Source of the DNA: Lepiota brunneoincarnata
Lineage: Eukaryota; Basidiomycota; Agaricomycetes; Agaricales; Agaricaceae
Direction: 5' to 3'
NCBI GenBank assembly: GCA_023014365.1
Contig: JAEBUN010000047.1
Span: 226,815-290,814, forward strand
DNA length: 64,000 nucleotides
In this document: one piece after another, positions 12,176 to 23,311 of the stretch
Numbering within the stretch: position 1 is the first letter of the stretch
How the letters are laid out: the number at the start of each line of letters is the position of its first letter
Translations under genes and position numbers: made by a program
Notes under the pieces: model-generated
The model's input: the letters and a program-made list of their open reading frames with translations, nothing else
What the model was told of the DNA's origin: nothing
Databases searched by the model: none

Positions 12176-13795
12176 TCGTGGGAGAGGGAACCGGGAGCAC
12201 TGAAAGAACTGCGACGAAGGTTTGGAACTTTAAAAGCGGTAGAGCCACTCCTACCGCGTGGTCTTTCTGTTCCTTTGTATTCTCGAACGATCGGTTGGCA
12301 TCCCATCTGCGCGGTCTTTCAAATTTCAAGACAATGGGTCCCGGAGTGAAATTAAAGGATGTCTTGCGTCGCTCGGGCGCGTTCTTACACTCTCGTGTGC
12401 ACCCCTGAAAAAGCGTGCCCTCTTTCTCAGCACTGGGAAATTATTGTGTCCCCGCGTACTAACACTACTTATTAATGCGCCAGCGAGAAACTGCAAAAAT
12501 CAGGGACGCAGTTGAGCGCTGAGCTGATGAGGCATTCATTGTCCAAGCAAAGGATGGCGTGCGGAGTCACGTGCCACAAAGACCTCCGGACCGACATCGC
12601 TCTGTCCCTGTCGGTTGTTCGTCCCACTGCCAAGCACACTAATGCTGCACTTCTCCGTCTCTACTTTGCCAGTGCCGCTGCTCTCCCTGTTTCTCTCCAC
12701 ATCAAACTTGATAGATTCTCCCCTCACCCTCTGCGCCATCCAAAGATGTTCTCGAGGCCGCCTTCATAGAAAACTTCGGGAGGATCTCATGCAATCAAAG
12801 TCTTCTCTCTACTTCGCACTAGACAATGCTCGTCCAAAAGTTCGCATCTTCCCACTTTCCCAATTTTTAGCGTCTCTAACCAGTCTCCGTAACTCTCTGA
12901 TCCCCCTACGAATCCTTCCGATCCTACCCCACTATCCGTATATCTTACCTCCACCACATATCCCTTTGCAGCCGCCATCTCACCCTTTCACCTATGTAGT
13001 GACTAGTTCCATCATCCCCATAGTCCCTTCACTCTCGAACTCAAGATTTCTACATTGCACAAGAGTAGTTCAATATCTTTACTGTCCCCCCGTACCTGAA
13101 CTTTACGAGCTCCACATTATTTGCTTTAGCGACATTGGGGAGATGCGCAAGCCAACTCCGACCTATCTCTATATCTTTCGTGCTACGCTTAGTCTTAATA
13201 TACAGGGCAATCTAAGCTGCTTTCGGAGATGCTTTGTGCACGGGGCACATTAGTTCTGCTGTTGTACATCCTACTGAGAATGGCCGGGCAGGCAATCTTG
13301 CCGGTTGATTCCGTGGGGGTGTCGGCAATACAATACCTGCGCCGCTGTCAAGTAGCCTCTGGAGTTTGAATCTTGCTGACATGCTTCCGGGTTTGCCGGA
13401 GGATGAGGGGCATGTAGACCAGCGATAGTAGCACTGCTTCAACAGCCCCCTTCGTTTGAGCAGGAGAGAGGTATTGAGTACTGTGATATCCCTGAATTAC
13501 GAACTGAACAGCTTATCACAGAAAGTCCATAGATATCCGGGATCGAGCTCCGAATGCATCGTGGAGAATATCTCGACAAGGACGGTCAACAACTCCGGGG
13601 TTGGTAGATGCACGGTAAGAACGCCGGTGTGCCCGCACACGACGCTTGCATGCACAAGCATACTCAGGGATATAAATTGGGTGGCTGGACCTTTATATTC
13701 TTACATGAAGGTAGCATGTTCCACTGAAGCGTATCACACTGCACATATCTCATTGATCCCTTGGCCCTGCGAGAGAACCTGGGGTAATCCCAAGC
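12176..13795. other. Intergenic, contains one dispersed repeat
   Basis: Holds the short dispersed repeat described at 12373-12530. The rest is pyrimidine-rich on the plus strand; the long open frame at 12615-13253 is a by-product of CT-rich composition, with no domain and no signal. Confidence 0.45.
12373..12530 (+). repeat. Dispersed repeat, copy 1
   Basis: About 150 bp that recurs in the same orientation at 18654-18784. The shared core includes a near-identical stretch around GCACCCCTGAAAAAGCG (12400) and another around GAGCGCTGAGCTGAT (12514-12528). The copies differ by small indels in the middle. No coding potential; the type of element is unknown. Confidence 0.7.
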
Positions 13796-15138
13796 TCATA
13801 AGAGTACCTTGATGACATAATCGCAAAGCATGCCTGACCAAATCAGGAGTCCCAAGTTGGTGCCATTGACCTACAAAATTCCCCGCCAGAAACATCCAAG
13901 TCAGAGAGAACGAGGGACGTCGGAGGAAGTGGAACATCCATCTTACCTGAAATATCCTCCAGCACTGTGGACCATCATCGAAATCCAAAGTTGAGAGCTG
14001 CCAAATGAAATGCAATGCCGTACCGAACACGGTGAGGACAAAGTATGCAGGTCCATTGTGATTCATCAACCCTGCCCATGCTAAGCAAACGACAAAGCAA
14101 GCTGAGAAGACTATCAAGATCGGGCGAACGTTATCCCCGAAGAGAACGGCGGTTGATCGTATACCAGCGGCAATGTCGTCCTTCCTATCCTGGCAGGCGT
14201 ATATAGTGTCGTAGTGGAGCGTCCAGCTGCATTGAACTTCCGAGTCAGTAATAGAAGACGGGGAGCGGGGGAGATGCAGTGGAGGCATTACCATACACCA
14301 CCAAAGAATAGGGCCGGAACGAACGACCAATTCATGTAGCCTGTGATTGAGATCCATGTAACTGGAAGACCCCAAGTCATAGCAATGCCTGAAATATGAA
14401 TGTGATTGATAATCTCCCGAGTGTAAAAAGTGTGGCAAGCTTCTAACCTAACCATGCTTGGGGCCAATTCGTCCAGCGCTTTGTCAACGGATATGCCATA
14501 TCGACAAATAGCAAACCGAACAGTCCGACTTTGAATCTGGCGAGAACATTTTCAAGTAAGTACGCGCCGTAGCTGAGGCAAGTAATTGGAACCTACGCAA
14601 TGTCATTGCCAACGTATGAAACAAGAATTATACATAAAATAATATGCGCAGCCATAAAAATTGCGGCGCCCTGTGGTGAGACGAGGCCGCGAGCAATGGG
14701 ACGTCCCTTAGTACGCTCTATATTCGCAAGACGTAGAAATTCTTGATTTTTCAATAAACGGATCGAACTTGGGACACTCACCGACTTTCCTGTCAAAGTC
14801 CCGATCGCATATATCGCTCCATATGCAAGCAGCACCATGGCGGAGAGTGCACCCAACAAGGTATGCAAACAATTGCGCGCAAAGCGAGGCGGGAGGAAGG
14901 TTGACGGAATACGCAGCGAGTGTTAGGCCCCATGCTGGGAGTAATTTTCAGAATCTAGAGACTAGTTGATAGCATCATAAGGCTTACCGCTAGGCCAAAA
15001 TACGAGGATCGAGCCCGCGGGGAACTTGTGAATTCTAGTCAGTTTGATATAGGAAAGCCAGAGAGGCGGGATTGGTTCTTGGGCTTGTTGGATCTTGGAA
15101 TTGAGGAGAGTGGTGTTTTGTTGCTTCTCGGTAGCCAT
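13796..15138 (-). CDS. UbiA-family prenyltransferase, COQ2-like
   Basis: Spliced from at least five exons; start MATEKQQNTT at 15138, stop at 13796 after CDYVIKVLL. Integral membrane enzyme that transfers a polyprenyl chain to an aromatic ring; the closest pattern I know is COQ2 (4-hydroxybenzoate polyprenyltransferase). Seen in order: WLSYIKLTRIHKFPAGS, with FWPSAWGLTLAA after it; the first Asp-rich motif SDICDRDFDRKVERTKGRP; then VDMAYPLTKRWTNWPQAWLG; GYMNWSFVPALFFGG; and the second motif YDTIYACQDRKDD. The first motif normally begins N-D; here it begins S-D. The frame is intact when spliced. No coenzyme Q or meroterpenoid neighbours are visible, so it could be true COQ2 or a secondary-metabolism paralogue. 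Confidence 0.87.
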
Positions 15139-16493
15139 GGAGGGTGCAATGTTGGTTGAGAGATGTACTCACTGCGTACGACTATATAAGTGTGTAGGAG
15201 CTTGTTTATTTGCTTGCAAAGGGTTGCCATGGTCGAGCCTAATACTGCTAGGTGTTGACTATGTCGTGAGATACTACCCCGATATGTGAAGATGCGGGGC
15301 ATGATACAAGCCGACACAAACGGTGTGGTATTCAAGTCGTCCCAGGTAAAGAGATGATAACTCACCCAAATACATATTGTCGCATGCATGAACCAATGTT
15401 TTGATGAAATCTTTTGTTGGAGGGTATTCCGCGAACTTATGATTCCCGAACAGGGTTACGTCTATTCAGTAAGTTCAACATATATGATGTAATATCTAAT
15501 CACTTCCTTGAAAATCGGCAGGTTGGTCATTGAATTCCGGGCGGTAGCTATCCCAAAGGAGAGCCTTAAAATCCGTAATCACAAACGATGAACTGCATGT
15601 ATGGTGGCTTCTGATTGAAGTCATTCAAGAAATGTCCGGCCCTTTTTGTGCTCCTACCCGGGTGATGAGAAACGTATTAAAACATCCCGTGCCTTGATTC
15701 CCCGCTTGGACGTGAGGCACAGACTCAGATATCGGATAATTCCCTGAACTAGCGCGATGGTAGTGAAGAATCATGCCTCTTTATCTTGATGTTTTCCGAG
15801 AATAGCCCCAGGATCATATAATTTTGCTATACGACAAAGCCTGCGTACTGTCCACAAGAAATTCTAGTCGAAGCTGGTTTATCTGGCTTGCATAGATGCT
15901 AGAAGTCTGCTAAGTGTCTCGGGATGTGTCCCAATATCCTGGCTGATTATGTCTGTCAAACGGAAGCTCTGTCCGATTACCGGGGGAGCAATTATGCCGC
16001 CAACCCTGAGCTCGTTGTTACCGGTACACTACCAGTGCACCGCAGGCTTGAAGGACGTAACGAGGTTGTTGCTGTAACGAAGGAAAGGATTTTGTCGGGT
16101 CACTGACTAGTCGAAGACCTCCAAAACCGATGAAAACGGCTGAACCATGGAGAAATGCTGATGTGGTTAGTCTACTGTGGTCAGGATACTGCTTTTTTTG
16201 CTTCTCCAGTATCTCCACCGTCGTCAAGCCTTACTACACGACGACCACTGGAGGGGGTATGGATCCGCGTTTTGTGATTTATTTCTTCTATCAATTGAAT
16301 GCGTAGGACCATGTCAACGAGTGGATCGATCTATGTATAACATCGATATCTTCAAGTTCATCTACTTCCACTCATCTCACCGAACGACTGCCTTCAGCCA
16401 TGTTGGTGCTGGAAACGAGCAGCTCTATCCAACATGTCGTGTTCCTTCACATCCAAATCCTCATCCCCGCCATAGTCAGCCCACACACGTAAT
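15139..16493. other. Intergenic, nothing recognised
   Basis: Region between the UbiA gene promoter and the 3' end of the TatD gene. No protein motif, tRNA or repeat noticed. Confidence 0.45.
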
Positions 16494-17731
16494 TCAAACA
16501 CCATACATCTTCCTTGCATTCTCTCTAGCCTCATTCATAACACGCTCTGCATCCCATCCATCACCAGCCACCTGAGCAACAAATTCCGCGGTCCAGGGGA
16601 TCATGGCCGTATGACATAAGGGGAGTTTCTTTCCTTTGAGTTCGGGGAGCGTATCGTAGAGGTTGGCTGGGACCATGTAAGGAGCGTCTGTTTCGAGGAG
16701 GATGCGGAGGGGTTGGGTTGGGTTGGCGGTGGCCATGTTTTTGATGACGGTGGAGGTATCGGTGTTGGACGAGTAGGTTATGACGCCTATGCAGACAGGT
16801 TGGTAAAAAAATAATAATAAAGAGGAAGAGATGGGAGTGCGGACCTGTGATGCCAATGTAAAGGTTGGGAAAGTGATCGAGGAGGCGTTGTGCAAACTCG
16901 GGGGTGTCAGTGAAACAGTGTACGTGAATCTGAAGAGAGTGAATAACAATGGAAGGGGTGCGGGGAAGAGTGGGCCTTGCCTTGTGTTCACGGGGGACGA
17001 GCTCTTTTAGGATGGATTCGGTGTCCTCATCTGCTTCGCGAGTGTGTATGGTGAGAGGTTTGCCAAGGTGGACGGCTTGTTTGAGTTGTCGACGAAAGAC
17101 TTGTCGTTGGATGTCGCGTGGGGAGTTGTCGTAGTGGAAATCGAGGCCGATCTCACCCCAGCCAACACATCGTGGATGCGACATGGCTTGAGTGCTATGA
17201 GAAGGTGTGAGCGTAGGATGATGAAAAGAGTAAGATAAGAGGAATACATTTCGTTCTCAACATCGTCAGTGTAGAGCTTTGCTTCATGGCTGATGAGGAA
17301 GGTGGTCAGAGGGGGTGGGGAGGAGGAAGTGGAGAGAGTCTGAGAGACTGACGGATGGACACCTGGAGGGAGAATCAGCCTCTGACAGAAGGAGAGAACG
17401 AGAACTGACCCATGACAAACCAGTAGTCTATCCCAGCCCATTTCTGGAGACGATCATCGGGAGTAAGAGCCGAGTCGGCAAACTCTCTCCAGATCTTGCG
17501 AACGGGAGCTTCGCACCAAACATCGATGATAGAATGGATGTTCCTATCAGCATAGAGCGCACGGAAGAGGTCAAAGGCGTTGTCGTGCTTTGCAGCGCCT
17601 TTGTACCGCTGGCGGTAGAACTCAAAGGTGGACGCGATGTGTGTGTGCGTATCGACAATGGGGGCAGTGGCTGGAGGGGGCGGAAGCAGGAGAAAGTGTT
17701 CTTGGGGAGTGTTTGATCGTTTCTTGCCCAT
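16494..17731 (-). CDS. TatD-family metal-dependent hydrolase/DNase
   Basis: Start MGKKRSNTPQEHF at 17731, stop at 16494 after ARKMYGV, with several introns of 45-60 nt, two of them with GTCAGT donors. TIM-barrel metal-dependent hydrolase of the TatD type. Metal-ligand motifs are all present: IVDTHTHI, then GVHPHEAKLY (restored by splicing), CVGWGEIGLDFHYD, LTIHTREADEDT, VHCFTDTPEF and LLETDAPYM. The insert between the first two (FDLFRALYADRNIHSIIDVW) is unlike bacterial TatD but common in fungal members. Probably a DNA-repair or apoptosis-type exonuclease by family; not proven. An in-frame ATG lies further upstream at 17845, but it falls inside the inverted HET-gene duplicate, so I prefer 17731. 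The 38-residue extension would be Arg/Ser-rich and could mimic a mitochondrial presequence. Confidence 0.87.
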
Positions 17732-17817
17732 GGTAGAGAACAAGACTGTGCGCGTTATCAGCCGACGGTGCATAGATAGCGTGGGAACAAACATGGCTCG
17801 ACAATGAAATACTTTTG

Positions 17818-18651
17818 ACCTGGATATCCTCAATAGTGCGATCATGTCGTGCCCTGTAGTGAGTCACTGTACAATTTCATGACCGCCTAGCACAACTGTC
17901 AGAGAAAGCACATGTCTTTGTACCAAGTCCATCTCCGAGCATCTATGTACATGAATTGTTCAAGCGCTCATCCCCAGGAGAGTACATCAGATTAATAAGC
18001 GATAAGAGCGTCCACTGCACGAACAAATCGTCCAATTCGAATTAAGAGTTCTCCCCCCTACTCTTTATCCGTCAGGTTCCAAGGCCAATGGATGTCATCT
18101 CCAAGCGTACTGGGTAAGGTTGATAAAATGGGCCGGTTGACCGGATTCAAAACCTGTGCGATTCCGCACACTATATTGAAAGCATTCACCAATAGAATCA
18201 GGATCCTTAGGTGTTCCGAGAAGACCCTCCTCCACATCTAGATTGATCCATGAGTCCATCAGGAGAGACTCTTGGAAGCCTACGGAGCTGGAATCCGTGT
18301 GGTTTTCTGTCTCTTCTCCTTTTTCATCCGAACCCGCAGCTTTTCCTCTGCCTCCTTCGTCGCAGGCAAGTATCCCAACGAAAATGGTTCTCATTCCCCG
18401 AGTTCTCCGACTTGGAGAGAACACAAGCCGGCACATTCGCCATGCCCACCTTTGTGAAAACTTGAATCGCCACATCCTCCTCTGTATCCCTCTCCCAAAA
18501 CTCGTCGCTGTTGTTCATTTTGGCCTGCCTCCCATGTTTATGTTTCTTTTCTGGCTTTTTCCTAGGTCTGTCGTCGTCGTCATCGTCATCATGGTAGCCC
18601 TCAGGTGCCTGAAGCAAGATACCAGTGATACCAGTGCCGTGTACCGCTAAG
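17818..18651 (-). pseudogene. 5'-truncated inverted copy of the HET-like gene 3' end
   Basis: On the minus strand this matches 10,010-10,868 of the HET-like locus. It carries LLQAPEGYHDDD, RPRKKPEKKHKHGRQAK and EEDVAIQVFTKVGMANVPA, then DSWINLDVEEG and the last residues LTQYAW. It breaks frame after LSKSENSG. The match runs on through the HET 3' flank and ends inside the final codons of the neighbouring F-box-like gene (at about 10,868), so a block of DNA was copied rather than an mRNA. The 5' boundary is abrupt at about 18,651, where a dispersed repeat begins. Not functional. Confidence 0.88.
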
Positions 18652-18653
18652 CA

Positions 18654-18784
18654 TCGCGCGGGTGCGTTCTTACATTCTCATGTGCACCCCTGAAAAAGCG
18701 TGCCCTCTTTCTCAGCACCGATTCCCGCGTGCTAGCAGTGAAGAACTGCAAAAATCAGGGACACAGTTGAGCGCTGAGCTGATA
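18654..18784 (+). repeat. Dispersed repeat, copy 2
   Basis: Second copy of the repeat at 12373-12530, same orientation. It begins within a few bases of the truncated edge of the HET duplicate, so it may mark a breakpoint. Confidence 0.7.
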
Positions 18785-18828
18785 GCGAATTGCGAGGGGC
18801 GACTGGTCCGAGCAGCGCCCAAAGTCAA

Positions 18829-18850
18829 CCCCCCCCCCCCCCCCCCCCCC
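18829..18850. repeat. Poly-C tract
   Basis: A run of about 22 C. A region of this kind is prone to sequencing-length error. Confidence 0.9.
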
Positions 18851-19742
18851 GGGTCGTGAGAACATCCTTGACATAACGGAACAAGGCCCGAATATCCTGA
18901 TTCACATATTTATTGTTGGACTGCTGGAGATGTTGCGTCGGGTTAACGGAGTGTCTGTGAGTTTATCCCACGATTGCTTTACCTATAATCCATGTCGATA
19001 TTTCGTTCTACCAGATCGTCTCGAGAACGAACATATCGGTAACATGGATCAATTACAGTAGTTCCCCTCCCATATATACACGACGCCAGCCATTCCAGAG
19101 ACCACGGCAACGATGGCCCTGAATAACTTCCTGAATCACCGACACCCACAAAAGATAAAAACGGTCACCTAGAATTTAGGTTGATTCAGAAGCCAAATTT
19201 AAGGGCTTCTGGAAGAGGCTGGACGAGGATAGAAAGCGTAGATTAGTGTAACTTCTTAGGCTATGTGTCGATTGAACATTGATTAGCCATAAACGGATTC
19301 ACGCTTCCGTTCCCCTGGTACAGACATGGCTAGGGAGAAAATGTCGAAGAGAGCAATGTAACGTTAGCTTCGGGCATGTCTTCGAGGTCACGCATATCAA
19401 CCAAGTAGTTTAGCTGAAGGGATGTGTGTAATAGCTGTCACAGTTGGTCCCCGATTTTCGCAGGGCCAGTACCACTGATCGCATCAAGCTTGAGTTTGCA
19501 AGTTACATCCTTATGAGCATAGTAAATCAACTAAATCGATCACAATCAGGATATACATGGGCGTGGGCCGGTACATGCGATAAGAGGACGGCATTTGTGT
19601 CTACCCAAGTACAACTTACAAGAGGGCGAGCATTTCTGATACTACGTACTGCATACTGGAATCGCAAACAAATTTCAAATTCCACCGACAACCGAAGACG
19701 ATAGGTGACAGAATGTTCACTGGGGAAAATATGAAACAATGG
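18851..19742. other. Intergenic, nothing recognised
   Basis: No recognisable gene. The open frame at 19444-19704 lacks motifs. Confidence 0.45.
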
Positions 19743-20160
19743 TCATTGAGTGAGTTGGCAGCACTGGTAGTTGTCCCCTCCAGGGCAGAATGGTCCTATA
19801 AGTGGGAAAGCGTTAGTCCGATTCCTACAGCACGATGGCGAACAGGGAGTGTCAGCATGGCTTACTAGAATCAAAGTGACCAGAACAGCCATTCGAGGTC
19901 CAGTCACAATAAGAAGCACCGCCGCAGGGGTTCTCCCGTGCCGAATCCCCCCGCCCAATCACACAGCACTGGATATCGTTTCCGTCGAAAGGGCAGGCAG
20001 GGGCACTCGTCCTTGCCCCGCGGTACCGGTCGCAGGTCGCAGTGGAAACACAGATGCCGTATCGCCCCCAATTGCCCGTCGCTGCGCTGCCCGTGCAACG
20101 GCCATTGAGTGCGGCAATGGCGGCAATTGGGAAGAGGGAGAGGAGATAAAACGAGAGCAT
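19743..20160 (-). CDS. Small secreted cysteine-rich protein
   Basis: Start MLSFYLLSLFPIAAIAAL at 20160 gives a clean signal peptide; an in-frame ATG at 20181 would add seven polar residues. One intron at 19796-19865 (GTAAGC...TATAG) joins ...HFDS to RPFCPGGDNYQCCQLTQ and a stop at 19743. The mature protein of about 100 residues is rich in Cys, with two matching CC units: CPFDGNDIQCC and CPGGDNYQCC. The C-P-x-x-x-x-x-Q-C-C pattern is familiar from fungal secreted proteins, sometimes as an accessory region of lysozyme-like enzymes; here no catalytic domain follows. Probably a disulfide-stabilised extracellular or effector-type protein; function unknown. Confidence 0.72.
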
Positions 20161-20272
20161 TGTGGTGGATGTAGAGGGCAACTGGTGCTAAGGATGAGAA
20201 CCTAGAACTTGAAAATGGGTTTCAAAAGAGAATTTTGCCCCAGTACGAGGGGGTCAACTTGCGACTTAAGTA

Positions 20273-20280
20273 CTTATATC
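20273..20280 (-). promoter_or_regulatory. Possible TATA box of the Cys-rich gene
   Basis: Minus strand reads GATATAAG, about 110 bp before the ATG at 20160. Positional inference. Confidence 0.35.
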
Positions 20281-20839
20281 CTGAAACTGCAGTAGTGCAT
20301 GTACGTACCTCGAGGGCATTGGTGGAAGCCGCAAGGTGATCGGGGAGGGGTAAAGGTGGAGATTGTGTACCAGTATGCTCATACAATGCAGGGAACTCTG
20401 GGGTCACCATGAGGCCGCAGCGCAGCGCCAAGTCTATTTGACCCCTTCCTTGTATTGATTTCGGCATACTGACGATCCATACTCTAAGACGATAATGGGT
20501 AATCATCATCTAACGCCCGCCATCCATTGAATGGCACGGATCAGAAGGTTCTAGCCTTGATGCCTTCCTATTAACTTTCTCCTTTCAAACGAAAAAACAA
20601 GGCTTGACATCTTCACGGGGTAGATGCGAGGGTGGGGGGAAGGGATCCCGTGCGATGTCCACAAGCGCATAAGGGAAACAAGAACAAGGACCTCAGTTCC
20701 GAATAAGAACGTCGCAACGTAACTGGCAGTGCCGGCGGCAATTCAACCCCAAGCTTGGTCAGTAAATGATGGGAGCACGTTCGGAGGTTAGACCACCAGC
20801 CTAGCCCCGGGACCAAATCATGGTGTGGGTAACCCATTC

Positions 20840-21030
20840 TTTAGCGTCGTAGGACAATTCACACAGCCATCGACAAGAAAGTGGATTTCGTTTGTTTGCG
20901 GACAGATACAGACGCCTATTGGTTTGTGAGTTGCACGCACGTGTAACCAGTCCATGCCCTCTGGGATTCCGAGTCCCGACAACAGATTAATAGTACACAA
21001 ACTACTGACACAATAATTGCAAACCTTTCA
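20840..21030 (-). pseudogene. Relic exon plus LysM-unit 3' flank
   Basis: A minus-strand stretch encoding GVCICPQTNEIHFLVDG follows an AATAG acceptor and ends at a stop. A related stretch (GYGICLSTTDIHFFVDG) lies at about 22.4-22.5 kb. Next to it, around 20,990-21,030, is a short sequence (CACAAACTACTGACAC) repeated 3' of LysM gene 3 at 27,117 and in diverged form 3' of the other LysM genes. I read this as a scrap of an older LysM-unit duplicate; the exon's family is not recognised. Confidence 0.35.
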
Positions 21031-21192
21031 TTTCATGCTGTCTAAACCTCGTCGAATATCTTTGTACTAACTCTCAAGACTACATTAAAGCCGGCTACCT
21101 CGCCCCTCAATCACAACCACCCCTCCCCTGTCATTTTCGTCGCCTCAGCACCTGTTGGAAGGACAACGTTTTCTAGACTTTTGATCCACATG

Positions 21193-21600
21193 CCCAACCT
21201 CCGTTGCACGTCCCTCGATCCTGCTTACGCATTCGCTGTTCTAGCTACCAAGTTCCTCCACACCAACTTTTCTCATCATTTCAGGCACCTCTCCGCCCTC
21301 GAACTCGACGACTTTCATAAAAAAAAAGAGTGACTAGTCGTCTCGCTCATCCCTCATCCTGAGCTCTCCCAGCTTTTGGATGCCTTGTGCTCTAGGCGCA
21401 TTAGGCCTGTTGCTGTGGATCCGGACGAGAATGATTGGGTACACGAGCCGACTGTTGATTGGGTTTATTGGGAGCGCCATACCAGGCTTGAGGTTTCCAC
21501 TGTTAGGTGTTCATCTTCGGGATTCAAATTTACGGCTGGTGATAGGCTTATTATTAATATGCTGGAGGGGCTGAGGGTAGAAGTCGGCCCCGCATTATGA
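21193..21600 (+). pseudogene. Possible degenerate coding region
   Basis: An open frame MPNLRCTSLDPAYAFAVLA stops after a poly-A tract at about 21,325. A second frame then runs LLDALCSRRIRPVAVDPDE to a stop at 21600, with protein-like composition. It looks like one frame broken at an A-run, but I recognise no family. Confidence 0.25.
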
Positions 21601-22767
21601 GGGCCCAGATAAAACAGACATTCTTAACTAAGCGAGTTTGATAAGTTTGATCATAAGGATAGCACAAGGATTACTTGACGGAGCTCGATACTGAGTAAGC
21701 TGAGATGAAGGGGACGGGGCTTGAGGAAAGCCGGGGAAACTTCAGATGGTGAGGCCGAGGAAAGAGCGAGGTCGGGTCACCCCGGGACCCTGCCACCGGC
21801 TGGCTACACCCATACCAGGTCTTGTAGGAAGGGAAGGGGGGGGGGGGGGGGAAAGAAGACGAAAGGTATGGCCGGGGAGGGTTTTAGGAAGGGGGCTGGC
21901 TACTGTGTGGTATACGTACGAAATCGGGGTGGGAGTAGGAGTGAGGGGTGTGCTACTGTAGTGTGACCACATATATCTGCCCTCGAACGAGCATCAGCAG
22001 CCGGCTCAATGCCTTGCCAGGTGCCCCGCTTCTTGACACACGGAGAGCTAGGTAGTGGCTGGTGGGGGCAAGTGTTCTGATCTACTCTAAACGCAAGATT
22101 TGGATTGTTTTCTTGGTTCAAACTTCACGCAGCCAATAGTTCTTGGCTATTATATACTAATTGAAACACGAAGCATTCAATATAAGTTCCCTTGATCACG
22201 AATTGGACAAGCTACCTTGATTGTGGCAATTTGGCAAAGTTCTGTATGTCCAAGATGACCACTGCCCAGTTCTAGAATACTCGCACACACGGCAGTACCT
22301 ATGTCAGACACGCATCTGCATTTCCGTTTGAAGCAACACAAACCGCACCACTACTCCCGCATTAGGCTGCTGATCGCGAAGCGAGCCCACCATCAAAATG
22401 CGCAATTTGGATGGACACGGCGAATCTCTCCATCGTACCATGACATAGTTCCGTCAACAAAAAAGTGGATATCGGTTGTGGAGAGACAAATGCCATATCC
22501 AAGTCCTGCTGGTGGTATAGTCGCGGGTTATATATGCATTGTGCTCATTCTCCATTCTGAATCCGCTCTCAACCCATTCCGGGCCAACCAAATAATTACA
22601 GTAAAAAAACTCCGACAAAATCATCACTTGTTCCGTTTTGTACAGCGCATGCATGATCCAAATTCACGTCGGGGCTGGAGTAAAAAAAAGTTGTCAAGGT
22701 CTAAACAAGTCCAAGAACGGAGCCTGATGACGTACCCAATTCACACTCAACAAATGCCAAAGGCCAT
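21601..22767. other. Intergenic with G tract and a relic exon
   Basis: Contains a G tract at 21,837-21,852 and, on the minus strand at about 22.4-22.5 kb, the relic exon GYGICLSTTDIHFFVDG related to 20.85 kb. Otherwise nothing recognised. Confidence 0.4.
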
Positions 22768-23311
22768 TTAATTGTAAAAGATCGACTGAGGAAGGAGTCA
22801 ATGTCAACTGTGAGACAGTACAAATTCGAGTAATAGATATGCGAACCTGGCCGACATACGGATTGGTGCATCCCGGCTTGATTCGGGGATTGCAAGCGTA
22901 CAAGTTTTGAACAGTGGTGCCCACTTCACGGGCGATGGGATCACAGGTATCGTCTGGTTCAACAAAGTGGACTCGGTTACAGTGCCATGTCGCAGGCACG
23001 ACCTCGATCAGGGTGACGCTGGTTTCAGCTACGAGCAGCACAATAAGTAATATGGATATTCGTCATATCCAGAAACAATCACGTTGATAGCACAGTGGAA
23101 CGACACCGTTCGCAACTACGAGCGACAGAGTCGGCAACATGGATATTGATCGAAATAACGAGGCGGGTACGGATGTATTGAATAATGGCACCGAGAGCTG
23201 GGAGGATGCGAATCAGTGAAATGGATTTCAACCGAATGCAAAGACGATACTAGAAGTGGCCAAAAGGGAGAGGGGGCTCCGATCCACTATCCCGGCATCA
23301 GGTGCATTCAT
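22768..23311 (-). CDS. LysM effector-like gene 1 (eroded signal peptide)
   Basis: Five exons with the same phase-1 splice pattern as LysM genes 2 and 3. The LysM exon encodes FVEPDDTCDPIAREVG followed by TTVQNLYACNPRIK, PGCTNPYVGQ, then a short last exon SIFYN and stop at 22768. LysM domains bind chitin or related N-acetylglucosamine glycans; secreted single-LysM proteins of fungi often shield hyphae from plant chitin receptors (family knowledge). Exon 1 differs from its sisters: instead of MVNKLLILASLATS it reads MNAPDAGIVDRSPLSLLATS, so the hydrophobic core is shortened and the usual start is lost. It may be unsecreted or a pseudogene. Start chosen as the only in-frame ATG, at 23311. Confidence 0.68.

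Noticed and set aside
12615..13253. 212-codon open frame, Pro/Leu/Ser-rich
   Set aside because: Arises from CT-rich sequence; no domain, no signal peptide, no splice logic.
17732..17845. Longer TatD start with mitochondrial-like N-terminus
   Set aside because: The upstream ATG lies in DNA copied from the HET/F-box locus, so it is unlikely to be an ancestral start.
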